A stretch of DNA of 64,000 nucleotides from Moesziomyces globuligerus (Eukaryota > Basidiomycota > Ustilaginomycetes > Ustilaginales > Ustilaginaceae). The stretch spans positions 744,001 to 808,000 of the forward strand of contig JARVLF010000018.1 of the NCBI GenBank assembly GCA_030849465.1, read 5' to 3'. Numbering within the stretch: position 1 is the stretch's first letter; each line of letters begins with the position of its first letter. Made by a program: the position numbers and the translations under genes. The notes beneath the pieces were generated by a model. That model was not told the origin of the DNA. It did not search any database and saw only the letters and a program-made list of their open reading frames with translations. Shown here piece after piece: positions 1 to 8,832 of the stretch.

Positions 1-2312
1 GTCGCAGGGGTGTCTCCGTCCCCCTGCCTCGGCGATATTGGCTCCTTGACCTCGGTTGCTTCCAACTCGGGGCCGAGATCGACCCAAGCAGAGTCGTCCC
101 CACCATGCGCGGTAGGGCGACCCTGCTTGGGAGCCTGCGCTTCTGCCACGATCCCCTCGGAGCCTTTGCGCTTGAGGTTGTTGTGCTTCCACCACGAAGA
201 TCCCGCCAAGCCGTCGGATGCAATGGTCTTGGCCTTGGCGCGCGCGGCGATCGACGAGGAAGGAGCCTTGTAGCGCGTGCGCAGGCTACCGTTGGAGCTC
301 GTGTAGCTGCGGACGGAACGGATGCTGCGAGCTGTGTGAACCGACCTTCCACTTGTCGGACGCGACAAGTCCACGACCTCCCGTGGACTCAGCCTTGCGG
401 GTTGCGTTTCCAGCCCAACTTGAGGCTTGGGACCATTCAATCCTTGCGCTGCTCTTGACTCGCTCCGGATCTTGTCCACCGGCGCGGAGCTCAAGGCGGT
501 ATTGGTCAGCACGGACGGCTGGTTTGGCTGTGGAAGGATCGTCCTCGTCGATTGCGGACGAGTCGTCTCCGATGCAGATCGATTGGCGCTCACGAGCGAG
601 ATGCTGCGGAAGCGACTGCGCATGCTTCCTGTGTTGGCCGCGCCGCTGGTGGGCTGTGCCTGCACGGTGACCATGTGCGGCGCAGCGGTGGAAGCCTCTG
701 CGGTCCGCGTGGTCATGCCACGTAGCTTGTCCATCAGACTCAGCGCCCTGGGTCGTCTCGAGGCGGGAGCAGGCTGCGGGTCGAAGACGACATCGGTGGA
801 TCCATCGTGTCGCTTGACCTCGGGTCCGCGGCGTAGCTCTTCGACCTCCCCGGTTCCGAGCGACGAGACGCCTGATGCAGCTGCATCCGAGTAGACGGAG
901 CGCAGCATGCTTGAGCGTCGACTCGGTGCCACGGGCGCGCCAGGCTCCTCGTATCGGTCGAACGCCCGATGTACAGTCCCATTCGAGGTCGACGCTGGCC
1001 CCTCATCGCTCCTGTTCTCGGAGACGGACATGGCTCCAGCGAGGACCTCGTCGCGATGGTCGCGGGACAAGGATGGATCGCAATCGGACGAGGCCGCAGC
1101 TGCGGAGAGCAGGCTTGCATTCGACTTCTCCCTCGACGGCGTCGCATCTGCACGTCGCACACCGCGCGTCGCGTTGCCCAGCGACGAGTCCGCGGCGCCG
1201 ACGGGCGCAAGCAGGCCATCGTTCGAAGAGAGCGACTGGCGGACATTGGACCAGGTACGCGAAGCTCCGCGCGGCGGCCTGAGCACCGAGACGTGCGTCG
1301 AATCGCCGCTCTCCGAGGCGGTGTAGCTGAAGCGCTGCGAGTCGAGGGGCGTCGCGTAGAGGGAAGAGACGCGTCGGGTCGAGTCGCCGCCGCTCTGGGT
1401 GCCGCTGCTCGTCGTCGGATCACTGCTTCCGAACGAGAAGCGACTGCTCTGGATCGGATCTGCCTGCCCGAACGCAGCGTGTTGGGGCGTGTCGACGCTT
1501 GGTCGGTCGCGCAGATCCTCCCACTCGGACTGCCAACCTTCAGGGATCGAGCGCCGCGGCGAGCAGGTCCAGAGATTTTCGCTCTCGCGCATGTCCCTCG
1601 CCGACTCATGCTGCTCGCCACCACCAGCCGGTTGACCAGATGCTGAGTCTTCGAGCTCCAGAGCCCCGTCGCCGCGTCGCCTCAGCGAGCCTGAGCCGAG
1701 TCCGGCCTTGAGCGCAAGCGCAAGGCTTGGTGAGATAGGGATCGGTTCGTGTCCGTGATCGGAAGGAGGAGTGGCAGGTGCAAGGTCATGGCCGTCGGCG
1801 CTCGCGTGATCCCGGACCGACTCGGGCTCTTCGAGCAGAGGCGGATCGCGAGGTGTGGCGCTGACACGATGTGCTGACGTGCGGCGGTTGGATTTCGCCT
1901 CGACGACCTCTGCGAGGAGGCTTGAGTCCATCGGCCTCCTTTGCATGCGGCTGGACGTGGTCGGCGACTGCTCTCCATTCGGCGTTGCGAGCGTAGGCGA
2001 GGAGATTGAGGGTGGGAAGGGTGAAGGTCGCAGTCCGTACTCGGGGGGTTCTGGTCGGCTTCGAATAGGACCGGCGGAGCGCTGGCGCTGATCTTTGGGA
2101 ATGAAGGGTTGGTGTGGGTACGAGATGAGTTCCGTCGATGCAATAGGCCCTCGACGGCCCATGAACCGAGATCTGGGTCGCTTGACCCAGCCGGACGCCG
2201 AGGTCGGGTAGGGCTGCGTTGCGCCTGGTGGATCCTCATCTGCGGCTGCATAGTTGTGGGATCCGACCGACGAAGGATGGAAGGCAGGCGCGCGCGACTG
2301 GGATTGCCCCAT
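1..2312 (-). CDS. Ser-rich disordered protein, N-terminal part (cut by window edge)
   Basis: I do not recognise the family. The minus strand is open without a stop from an ATG at 2312 to position 1, about 770 codons, so the C-terminus lies outside the window. The translation is rich in Ser, Arg and Pro with no obvious folded domain; patches such as EGWQSEWEDLRDRP (encoded near 1504-1545) and SSWWKHNNLKRKG (near 162-200) look more constrained. The chosen start gives MGQSQSR, which fits the N-myristoylation pattern (Gly2, Ser6). An in-frame stop lies about 70 bases upstream (near 2383), so an earlier ATG in this exon is excluded, though a TTAG acceptor-like site between could mean an upstream exon. 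Reading frames on the other strand here are low-complexity shadows. A signalling or membrane-anchored scaffold is only an inference. Confidence 0.7.
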   Translation of the reverse strand, partial: MGQSQSRAPAFHPSSVGSHNYAAADEDPPGATQPYPTSASGWVKRPRSRFMGRRGPIASTELISYPHQPFIPKDQRQRSAGPIRSRPEPPEYGLRPSPFPPSISSPTLATPNGEQSPTTSSRMQRRPMDSSLLAEVVEAKSNRRTSAHRVSATPRDPPLLEEPESVRDHASADGHDLAPATPPSDHGHEPIPISPSLALALKAGLGSGSLRRRGDGALELEDSASGQPAGGGEQHESARDMRESENLWTCSPRRSIPEGWQSEWEDLRDRPSVDTPQHAAFGQADPIQSSRFSFGSSDPTTSSGTQSGGDSTRRVSSLYATPLDSQRFSYTASESGDSTHVSVLRPPRGASRTWSNVRQSLSSNDGLLAPVGAADSSLGNATRGVRRADATPSREKSNASLLSAAAASSDCDPSLSRDHRDEVLAGAMSVSENRSDEGPASTSNGTVHRAFDRYEEPGAPVAPSRRSSMLRSVYSDAAASGVSSLGTGEVEELRRGPEVKRHDGSTDVVFDPQPAPASRRPRALSLMDKLRGMTTRTAEASTAAPHMVTVQAQPTSGAANTGSMRSRFRSISLVSANRSASETTRPQSTRTILPQPNQPSVLTNTALSSAPVDKIRSESRAAQGLNGPKPQVGLETQPARLSPREVVDLSRPTSGRSVHTARSIRSVRSYTSSNGSLRTRYKAPSSSIAARAKAKTIASDGLAGSSWWKHNNLKRKGSEGIVAEAQAPKQGRPTAHGGDDSAWVDLGPELEATEVKEPISPRQGDGDTPA

Positions 2313-5312
2313 CTCGAGCCGCTCGACAGCGCGAAGCCACGCTTCGACGCCGTGTACTAACGAATGTGAAGAGTGCGAATGCTAGAGAAGCATGCAGGTC
2401 TGGATGAAGTAGGTGTTGGAGCCGAAGTAGGACTTAGAAGGGTGTCGAAGCGATTGAGTGCATGGCGGCTCTGCTATGGAGCTAATGAGCGGATAGAGAC
2501 CTAAAGCTTTGTGGAGTTGAATGTGTTGGGAGCCAGCCCAAGAATACGAAGAAAGAAGCAAGGCGAAAGAGATTCCTGACGAAAGAGTGGACGATGCGGA
2601 GCGGAGGTGGAGTACAGCGGACCAAGATGGGATGGGAAGTGGTATGGAGGACGATGGGAAGCGGGACCAAAGAAAGAGGAGCTGGTGAAGGAGTGGCTAG
2701 ACGAAGTGGATGGATGTCAAGGAGCGCTTGGGAAAAGAAGGTAGAGGACTGGGCCAGGCGGAAGGACCTGTCTCTCAAGGCGGCGGGCGGCGAGTCAGGG
2801 TGCTGAATTTATTACCGCTGAAAGAAAAGAAGGAGGATGTCTCGGAAGGGAGGTGTCAGGTGGCGTTTAGAGAAGCCGTCCTGGATCCGAAGGCGGATGA
2901 AGGGGGCCGCCGAAAGAGGCAAGATGAGGAAGATAGTGCATGAACCGAGGAAAGAGAATACGAGGAGCCGAGGCGGGTGCCGATCCCACGCTGTCAGGAC
3001 AGGGGGTTGGTTCGCGAAAGATTGCCTCCACCTCTTGGCCCGAGGAGAATTCATGCCGCGGCTGAGGCTCCATGCGTCCAAGCTCGTCACGACCGTTGCC
3101 ATCTCAGCTTTTGGCAAGAGGGCCGGAATTGGATTGCTGCATGGCCACACTGCGGCCAGGAACTAGCGCGCTGGACGGAAGCGAGCTCGTGCAGAGAAGA
3201 GCAAGCGAGGAGGGCTGTATCAGAGTGTGCCGCAGCTCAGTCGCGACGGCGGACAAGCCAGGTCATCGGGCGAGTGGCTCAGAGCTAAGAGGACGAAAAG
3301 CCGAAGAGCACGCGGTTGGGAAGAAGCGACGAAGCCGGATCGAGAGAGAGAGGCTGCAGGCCAGGTCGTCTGAGTTGGAGGCAGGCAAGCGTCGGAGGAG
3401 GGACGAGAGCTATAGCAGGGGACGATGGTCCAGGCTGAATCTGTTTGTTCATCTGCGCCTCGCTTAGGAGGCTTGCAGCAAAGCATGCATCCGCTCGTCC
3501 GGCCATCCACACGACTGCAGCGGGCTGGACTTGTAACTCTCCCTGGGATGGACTTGAAGCTAGCAGCGGAATAGGAGCCGAAAGGTCGGCATCCGCAGCA
3601 CGGTCGGAACAAGGATGCAACATCTAGTCGGCACATTCTGACCATGTTCTGGTGAGAGGTCGCTGCGCGCGGGCGGTGAGATGGCGTCTGCACGCCTGAC
3701 GACGTGCGGCACCATGAGTTCTGGGCCAAAGCTAGGGGCGAACGCCTTACGAAACGGGCATGCGTGGACTGCATTCCAGCGTGATTTGTGCGCGCAAAAT
3801 GCGGCTCGAAACTGGACAGGCTGCATGTCTCAGAAGTGCGCGGGTCTGGTCTCAAAGCAAGCAAACGTTGAGACGCGACTGACTGATGCGGGTCGCGTCG
3901 CACCGCCATGGAAGCCAAACACGGTCACAACAGGATTGAGCGGGCACGGCACGCTGGCATCAAGCACACTGTACCCCGGCGTTCCCACGGGGGCGGAGGA
4001 GAAAGAGGTGCAGAGTGCGTTTGGCGATGACAGGCTGGGCTTCAATCCGTCAACGCCGACATTGCGCCTGGCAAACAGGCGCCTCAGACCAAGATGGTGG
4101 ATCCTCATCCAACAAGCGGGCGGCCGGAACGACCTAACAATGTGTGTCCTACCCCGATGGCAGCTGCGGATCGGCTTTGAATCGCTCCTAGAATTGCGGC
4201 TTGGATTTGGATGGTGGCCCAATTTGACATGTCACTTTGGACAGGGTCCAAGCGGCTCTTGGCACCTGCTCTGACGCTGCGATCTGCACGCTGCGTGCTG
4301 CACGTCCAGGGTCACCCGTAGCATGGCGACTCACCTCCAGGTGGCGCCGGGATGCCGCCCTGGTCTGGTAGCACGTTCTTGAAGCTGACCGCGCTTGTTC
4401 CCCCATGCCCCATGGCTGCCAGGCTTGACAGTCAGGGCTGCCAGACTGTGGATATGGTCGGCGAGCTATGGTCGGCGAGCTATGGTCGATTGCGCTGGCG
4501 GCGTCGCGAGTCGCGCGCATTCGCTGCCAAACATGTGCACGCTCGGTCCTTCATCAGTCCACAGGGGCCACTACACGCAGCTTCCCTTGCAGCTCGTCCG
4601 GCCGCTACGGCGTGCAGCCCACACCCACATGTAATACGCCTCTTCGCTTGACTCTGCGACCTCCAGCAGGCCATCTGCATCGCTGCGGGTGTCGGCCTGC
4701 TCTGCTAGCGCATTCAGCGCTCCGCGCGCCTCTCGTCGGTCCGTTTTGCCGCGTGCCCGAGAAGCGTAGCGTGCGAGTATGACGCATACACACCGGCAAA
4801 TAAAGTTGCCTCGCCTACCGTCTCCACCCACGATCGGAGTCTCTTGTTGACAGCTCGCGGCCACGGCGGGCCACGGAAGCATGTTGGTGCTGCATCTGCC
4901 AAGCCGCGGCGCTACGTGTTGCCCGCACGGCATGCGTCGACCTGCAATCGGCTTGCCTCATTCGCATTCCCACCTTGCCTCGCGCGTCCTCTCTCCTGGT
5001 GCCATTGTTTGGCCTGCAGACCTCCCCTACCCGTTGGCGCTCAACACCGGCCTCTCTGAACCACCTTTTGTTGCTGTGCTCAAAGGGCAAGGGTCTGTGT
5101 CTCAGCGCCGCCCGCGCCTGCCATCGCAAGTGTTGCAAGACTCTTTGTTCTCGCCAGCCCACATACCGTGTCTACTTTTTCCCATCGAGCCTCGCCGACC
5201 TCCTTGATCTCGCACCACCACATCTCCACCGGTCGCTCCTTGTCAATCACACGCTCTCGAAGCCCTCCTTGCTCACTGCTGCGCTTTCTTCCTCGCTGCT
5301 TAACACGACGAG
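2313..5312. other. Intergenic region, about 3 kb, between two divergent genes
   Basis: This stretch separates the divergent starts at 2312 (-) and 5313 (+) and probably holds both promoters and leaders. Base composition is less GC-biased than the flanking genes. The open frames in it, up to about 230 codons, have no protein-like composition and no recognisable domain. The last 300 bases before 5313 are pyrimidine-rich, as expected of a fungal leader. A short perfect tandem repeat lies at 4453-4488. I see no tRNA and no convincing ncRNA. Confidence 0.6.
4453..4488. repeat. 14-bp tandem repeat, about 2.6 copies
   Basis: The unit TATGGTCGGCGAGC occurs twice in perfect tandem and is followed by the first 8 bases of a third copy. 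It lies in non-coding DNA about 825 bases upstream of the eIF4E-like gene. Confidence 0.85.
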
Positions 5313-7169
5313 ATGACTTCGGCCAGCATGCGCCGGCTGCCGATGCGTATGATGGAGCCCAGCAGTCAGCCGCAGGACGAGAACGCTGTGCCGGCCGCCC
5401 TCTTTGGCCGCCAGGCCGCCGCCGTCGCTGCCTCGCCCACGCGCATCGCCAAGTCGGCGCACGCACGCTCGCCCTCCAAGATGCCGACGCTCAGCGACAT
5501 TGCTGCGCGGCTCAACCTCGACAAGGATGCTGCCACGCCCACCACCTCGCCTGCCAAGCAGATGCTCGCCAGCCTCGCCGAGGCCGCACGTCCTCGGCTC
5601 GAACTCACGGGGAGGATCACCGGCTCGCCCAAGCCGGCTCAGACGGCCGAGCGCAAGAGTCCTCTCCTGCCCGCCTCGCCCACCAAGGTCCAAGCCGACG
5701 CCGTGAAGTGTCTTTCGGGTCCTTCGTCCGGAGCCTGCTCGCCCACGAAGCGCATGCTCGCCAACGGCCTGCCCAGCCTCGAGGAGATCCGCGACCGCAT
5801 GTCGCGAAAGGGTCTCTCGACCTCGGGCGAAGCGGGGAGCCCCAACCTGCCCTCGGCACCCTCGTCGCCCAGCAAGCTCGCGAGCACCGACGCACTGGCT
5901 TCCAGCAACATGATCGAGGTCACCGAGCCCAAGCCGGTGCTGTCTGCTGCTTCCGCTGCTACAACACAGCTGGCAAAGACGGCGTCTGGTGCTGGGCCGA
6001 GCGCAAAGCCCAAGCCCAAGCTTGCGCTCAAGGTGACCATGCCAGTCGGAGCTCCAGCCGCAAGCAGCACGGCTCCTGCAGCAAGCTCGTCGAAGCCGGG
6101 CAAGTATCCGCTGGAGCACGAGTGGACGCTCTTCTTCGACACGCGCGCGGGCGGAGCCTCGACGCCTGGGTTTGGTCCGGATGCGGTGGTGCCGACGACG
6201 CCTGTGCTGAGCAGTTCGTCGTGGGAAGCGAGTCTACGGACGATCGGCACGTATGCGGCCGTCGAGACGTTCCTCGGCTGTTTCTCCAAGCTGCATCGAC
6301 CCTCGCAGCTCGAGCGGCATTCGAGCTACCACGTCTTCAAGGATGGGATCAAGCCCATGTGGGAGGACGAGCGCAACGCGCGCGGCGGCAAATGGACCAT
6401 CACCTTCCGTCAACGTCATCCGGCGCTCGTCGACCGGAGCTGGCTCTGGCTCGTCCTCGGTCTGATCGGCGAAGAGCTGGATGGCGACGACGAGGTCTGC
6501 GGCGCCGTCTGCAGTGTCAAGCCGCGCGGAGATCGCATCGCGCTCTGGCTGCGCGATCGCTCCGATCCCGAATCGGTCAATCGCATCGGCAGAAAGCTCG
6601 TCGCACTCCTCGAACTCGGCAAGGAGCCAGGGCTGATGGTCGAGTTTTCGTCCCACTCGGGCCGAGAGGATAGACAGGAGGGGGTGTTTAGCATCGCCAA
6701 TCCGGTGCAGCAGGCGAGGACTCCGACGGTCACGACGTTCAGTGCCGCAGCAGCAGGCTTGCCTGAAGCTCCGCGGTTCGCCTCCGCCTCGCCCTCAACC
6801 AGGGCAAGCCCGGCTTCGCCCGATGCAAAGTCGTTCCGACAATCTGCATCGCCTGGACCCGACGCGGCTGCACAGTTCGGCAGACTCTCGGGACAAGCTG
6901 GCGCGGCAGGAGGAGCTGGCCTCTTTGGCCGCTCGCCCGGTAGTGGCGGTGCGGGCTTCGGTGCGCTCGGTCAGTCGCTCGGCCTCGGCCTTGGGATCGG
7001 TCTCACCACCTCGCCCAGCGTCTCGCCCAACCCCAACGACACCAAGAGGAAGGACACAAACGCATTCAGCTGGCGAGCCAACCGCAGCGCCAGTCCCACT
7101 CGCCTCACACCGGGCACCGCCTCCGAATCGCCTCGATCACGAAGCGGATCCCCCTTCAAGACGTCGTGA
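5313..7169 (+). CDS. eIF4E-family cap-binding protein (4EHP-like) with long disordered extensions
   Basis: The single exon encodes 618 residues. A core at about residues 265-470 matches eIF4E: HEWTLFFD at its start, GIKPMWEDE, GGKW, and a CGAVCSV...IALW segment. The three cap-contacting tryptophans are present: W304 (W56 of human eIF4E), W350 followed by Glu351 (W102/E103), and W412 (W166). The segment between HS and KPMWED looks closest to the 4EHP (eIF4E2) class. The dorsal residue W73, used to bind eIF4G and 4E-BPs, is replaced by Leu321. The N-terminal 260 and C-terminal 140 residues are Ser/Ala/Pro-rich; the N-terminal part carries two related motifs, PTLSDIAARL (from residue 58) and PSLEEIRDRM (near 150). 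Canonical eIF4E is about 210 residues. Expected role: mRNA cap binding in translational control, possibly repression (inference). Confidence 0.88.
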   Translation: MTSASMRRLPMRMMEPSSQPQDENAVPAALFGRQAAAVAASPTRIAKSAHARSPSKMPTLSDIAARLNLDKDAATPTTSPAKQMLASLAEAARPRLELTGRITGSPKPAQTAERKSPLLPASPTKVQADAVKCLSGPSSGACSPTKRMLANGLPSLEEIRDRMSRKGLSTSGEAGSPNLPSAPSSPSKLASTDALASSNMIEVTEPKPVLSAASAATTQLAKTASGAGPSAKPKPKLALKVTMPVGAPAASSTAPAASSSKPGKYPLEHEWTLFFDTRAGGASTPGFGPDAVVPTTPVLSSSSWEASLRTIGTYAAVETFLGCFSKLHRPSQLERHSSYHVFKDGIKPMWEDERNARGGKWTITFRQRHPALVDRSWLWLVLGLIGEELDGDDEVCGAVCSVKPRGDRIALWLRDRSDPESVNRIGRKLVALLELGKEPGLMVEFSSHSGREDRQEGVFSIANPVQQARTPTVTTFSAAAAGLPEAPRFASASPSTRASPASPDAKSFRQSASPGPDAAAQFGRLSGQAGAAGGAGLFGRSPGSGGAGFGALGQSLGLGLGIGLTTSPSVSPNPNDTKRKDTNAFSWRANRSASPTRLTPGTASESPRSRSGSPFKTS

Positions 7170-7342
7170 ATTCCACCAACACTCTCTGCTGCTTTTGACT
7201 TGCATCTCCTCGCATTGCCCCTCTCTCTCTCTCTCGTTTGCCCTTGTTCCCCAATCCTTCGCACTTGCAGCCCGGTCCCTCTGTATCGCAAACCGTCTTT
7301 TTTCTTTCTTCTGCATCATTGATCGACCATCCGAGCGCGAGC
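7170..7342. other. Short convergent 3' spacer
   Basis: This lies between the convergent ends of the eIF4E-like gene and the quinone oxidoreductase gene. It contains a CT-rich run near 7220-7235 and presumably the overlapping 3' ends of both transcripts. Confidence 0.6.
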
Positions 7343-8416
7343 TTAGATCTTGACGACGAGCTTGCCGGTGGTCTTTCTGCTCTTGATGTCGGCAAAGGCG
7401 GCACGCAGGCCCTCGGTGTCAAATGCGTATTCGTGGTGGATGTTGATCTTGACCTTGCCGGACTGGACGAGCTGGAAGAGCTCGTGCGAGTAGCGCTCGC
7501 GTTCGTCGCGCGTCGTGACGTAGTTGAAGAGCGTCGGCCGGCAGAGCTTGAGGTTCTTGGCCGCGAGCTTGAGCGGCGCAAAGGCGGGCACCGCGCCCGA
7601 GGCGTTGCCAAACGTGGCGATGGTCGCCTTGCGCGCGGCGATCTCAAAGTTGGACTCCCACGTGTCGGCTCCTACGCCGTCGAGGATCGCGTCTACGCCG
7701 TGGCCGCCGGTGATGTCACGGATCGCAGCGATGTAGGCGGCCGGATCCTCCTTGTTGTACAGCAGCGCGTGGTCGGCACCGTGCGCCTTGGCGAGCTCGC
7801 ACTTGGCTTCGGTCGAGGTGACGGCAATGACGTTGGCACCGAACGCTTTACCCATCTGACAGAGCAGCAGGCCGACACCTCCTGCAGCAGCAGTGACGAG
7901 GATCCAATCGCCCTGCTTGACCGGGTGCGCTTCCCTGAGCAAAGTAAGAGCGGTGAGACCCTGGAGGTACGAGGCAGCCGCAGTGCGCGTGTCGATACCG
8001 TCAGGAAGCTTGATCACGCGCTCGGCGTCCAGCAGTTGCTGCTCCGTGTACGATCCTCCGCCGTACTGGACGACACGGTCACCGACGCGGACCGACTTGA
8101 CGTCCGGATCCACCGCTTCGACCACGCCCGCCGACTCCTGCCCGATGACGATGGGTGTCTTGAGCGGATACAGTCCTCCAAAGTGGTAGGTATCGATCAT
8201 GTTGACGCCGGCAAACTCGTTGCGCACAATCACCTTGCCCGAACCCGAGAGCGTCGGAGCGGGGATGGGGACCACTTGGACCACCTCGGGTCCGCCCTGG
8301 CGCTCGATCTGAAGCGCGCGTACCGTCGACATGGCGCGAGCGTTCAAGCTGGATGCTCTTGCGGATGGTACGGAGGAAGCTAGGTGGCGGGTAAACAGCC
8401 GGACTCGATGCGACAT
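7343..8416 (-). CDS. NADPH:quinone oxidoreductase (zeta-crystallin type, MDR family)
   Basis: 357 residues from the ATG at 8416. The protein is a zinc-independent medium-chain dehydrogenase/reductase: an N-terminal GroES-like domain (GVNMIDTYHFGG near residue 70, GQESAGVV near 92-99) and a Rossmann domain with the nucleotide motif AAAGGVG at 176-182. The lack of zinc-binding Cys/His residues agrees with the QOR/Zta1 branch, which performs one-electron reduction of quinones with NADPH. Residues 1-28 are basic and Ser/Ala-rich without acids and look like a mitochondrial presequence; a second ATG at 8332 (MSTVRALQ) would give a cytosolic form. The frame extends further upstream, but without a clear start. 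Downstream on the same strand lies acetyl-CoA synthetase, with no sign of co-transcription. Confidence 0.9.
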   Translation of the reverse strand: MSHRVRLFTRHLASSVPSARASSLNARAMSTVRALQIERQGGPEVVQVVPIPAPTLSGSGKVIVRNEFAGVNMIDTYHFGGLYPLKTPIVIGQESAGVVEAVDPDVKSVRVGDRVVQYGGGSYTEQQLLDAERVIKLPDGIDTRTAAASYLQGLTALTLLREAHPVKQGDWILVTAAAGGVGLLLCQMGKAFGANVIAVTSTEAKCELAKAHGADHALLYNKEDPAAYIAAIRDITGGHGVDAILDGVGADTWESNFEIAARKATIATFGNASGAVPAFAPLKLAAKNLKLCRPTLFNYVTTRDERERYSHELFQLVQSGKVKINIHHEYAFDTEGLRAAFADIKSRKTTGKLVVKI

Positions 8417-8832
8417 CCCCACACCAAGACACGAATGATGGATATAGAGACAGGAGCGAGCGAGGAAGGAGTGGGTCTCTTTTAACCGCAAGCCCAAGCC
8501 TTAAATCCGAACATTCCCCCGCACGCAATTTCGAGCCGCTGAGCCCTGAAGCGGCTTCCGCGGCATCCCCGCATGGGGTGCTCCGTGCGCAACGCATACC
8601 GGCACGACTTTCTATTTGGCCCCCACCCTCATCACACTGCTCTCCCCACACTGATATCAGTATTCGATGGTTCAGCCTTCTCTCTCATAAGCTTGTCTTC
8701 GCCCTTCGAGAAAGAGTATTGAGCGTGTACAATTTGGGCACAGTACTTGCAGCATATACATAATGTGGGCCAGGCGGCGCCCATGGATCGAACCAGGTAT
8801 GAGGCAAAGCTTGGACTGGAGGAGAGGGGATT
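8417..8832. other. Intergenic: promoter of the quinone oxidoreductase gene, 3' end of acetyl-CoA synthetase
   Basis: A 416-base spacer between two genes read in the same (minus) direction. I see no further gene. AT-rich pieces near 8650-8665 and 8755-8762 are the only compositional change. Confidence 0.5.

Noticed and set aside
740..1624. 294-codon minus-strand frame rich in Ser and Arg
   Set aside because: A different frame of the same strand is open for the full 2312 bases, has more balanced composition and a normal start, so this one is a shadow.
2962..3040. tRNA-like string near GTGCCGATCCCACGCTGTCAGGAC
   Set aside because: No acceptor or T-stem pairing can be formed, and there is no oligo-T terminator.
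3220..3918. 232-codon minus-strand frame in the first large gap
   Set aside because: Composition is Ser/Arg/Cys-rich and unpatterned, overlapped by similar frames on both strands, with no domain or splice context.
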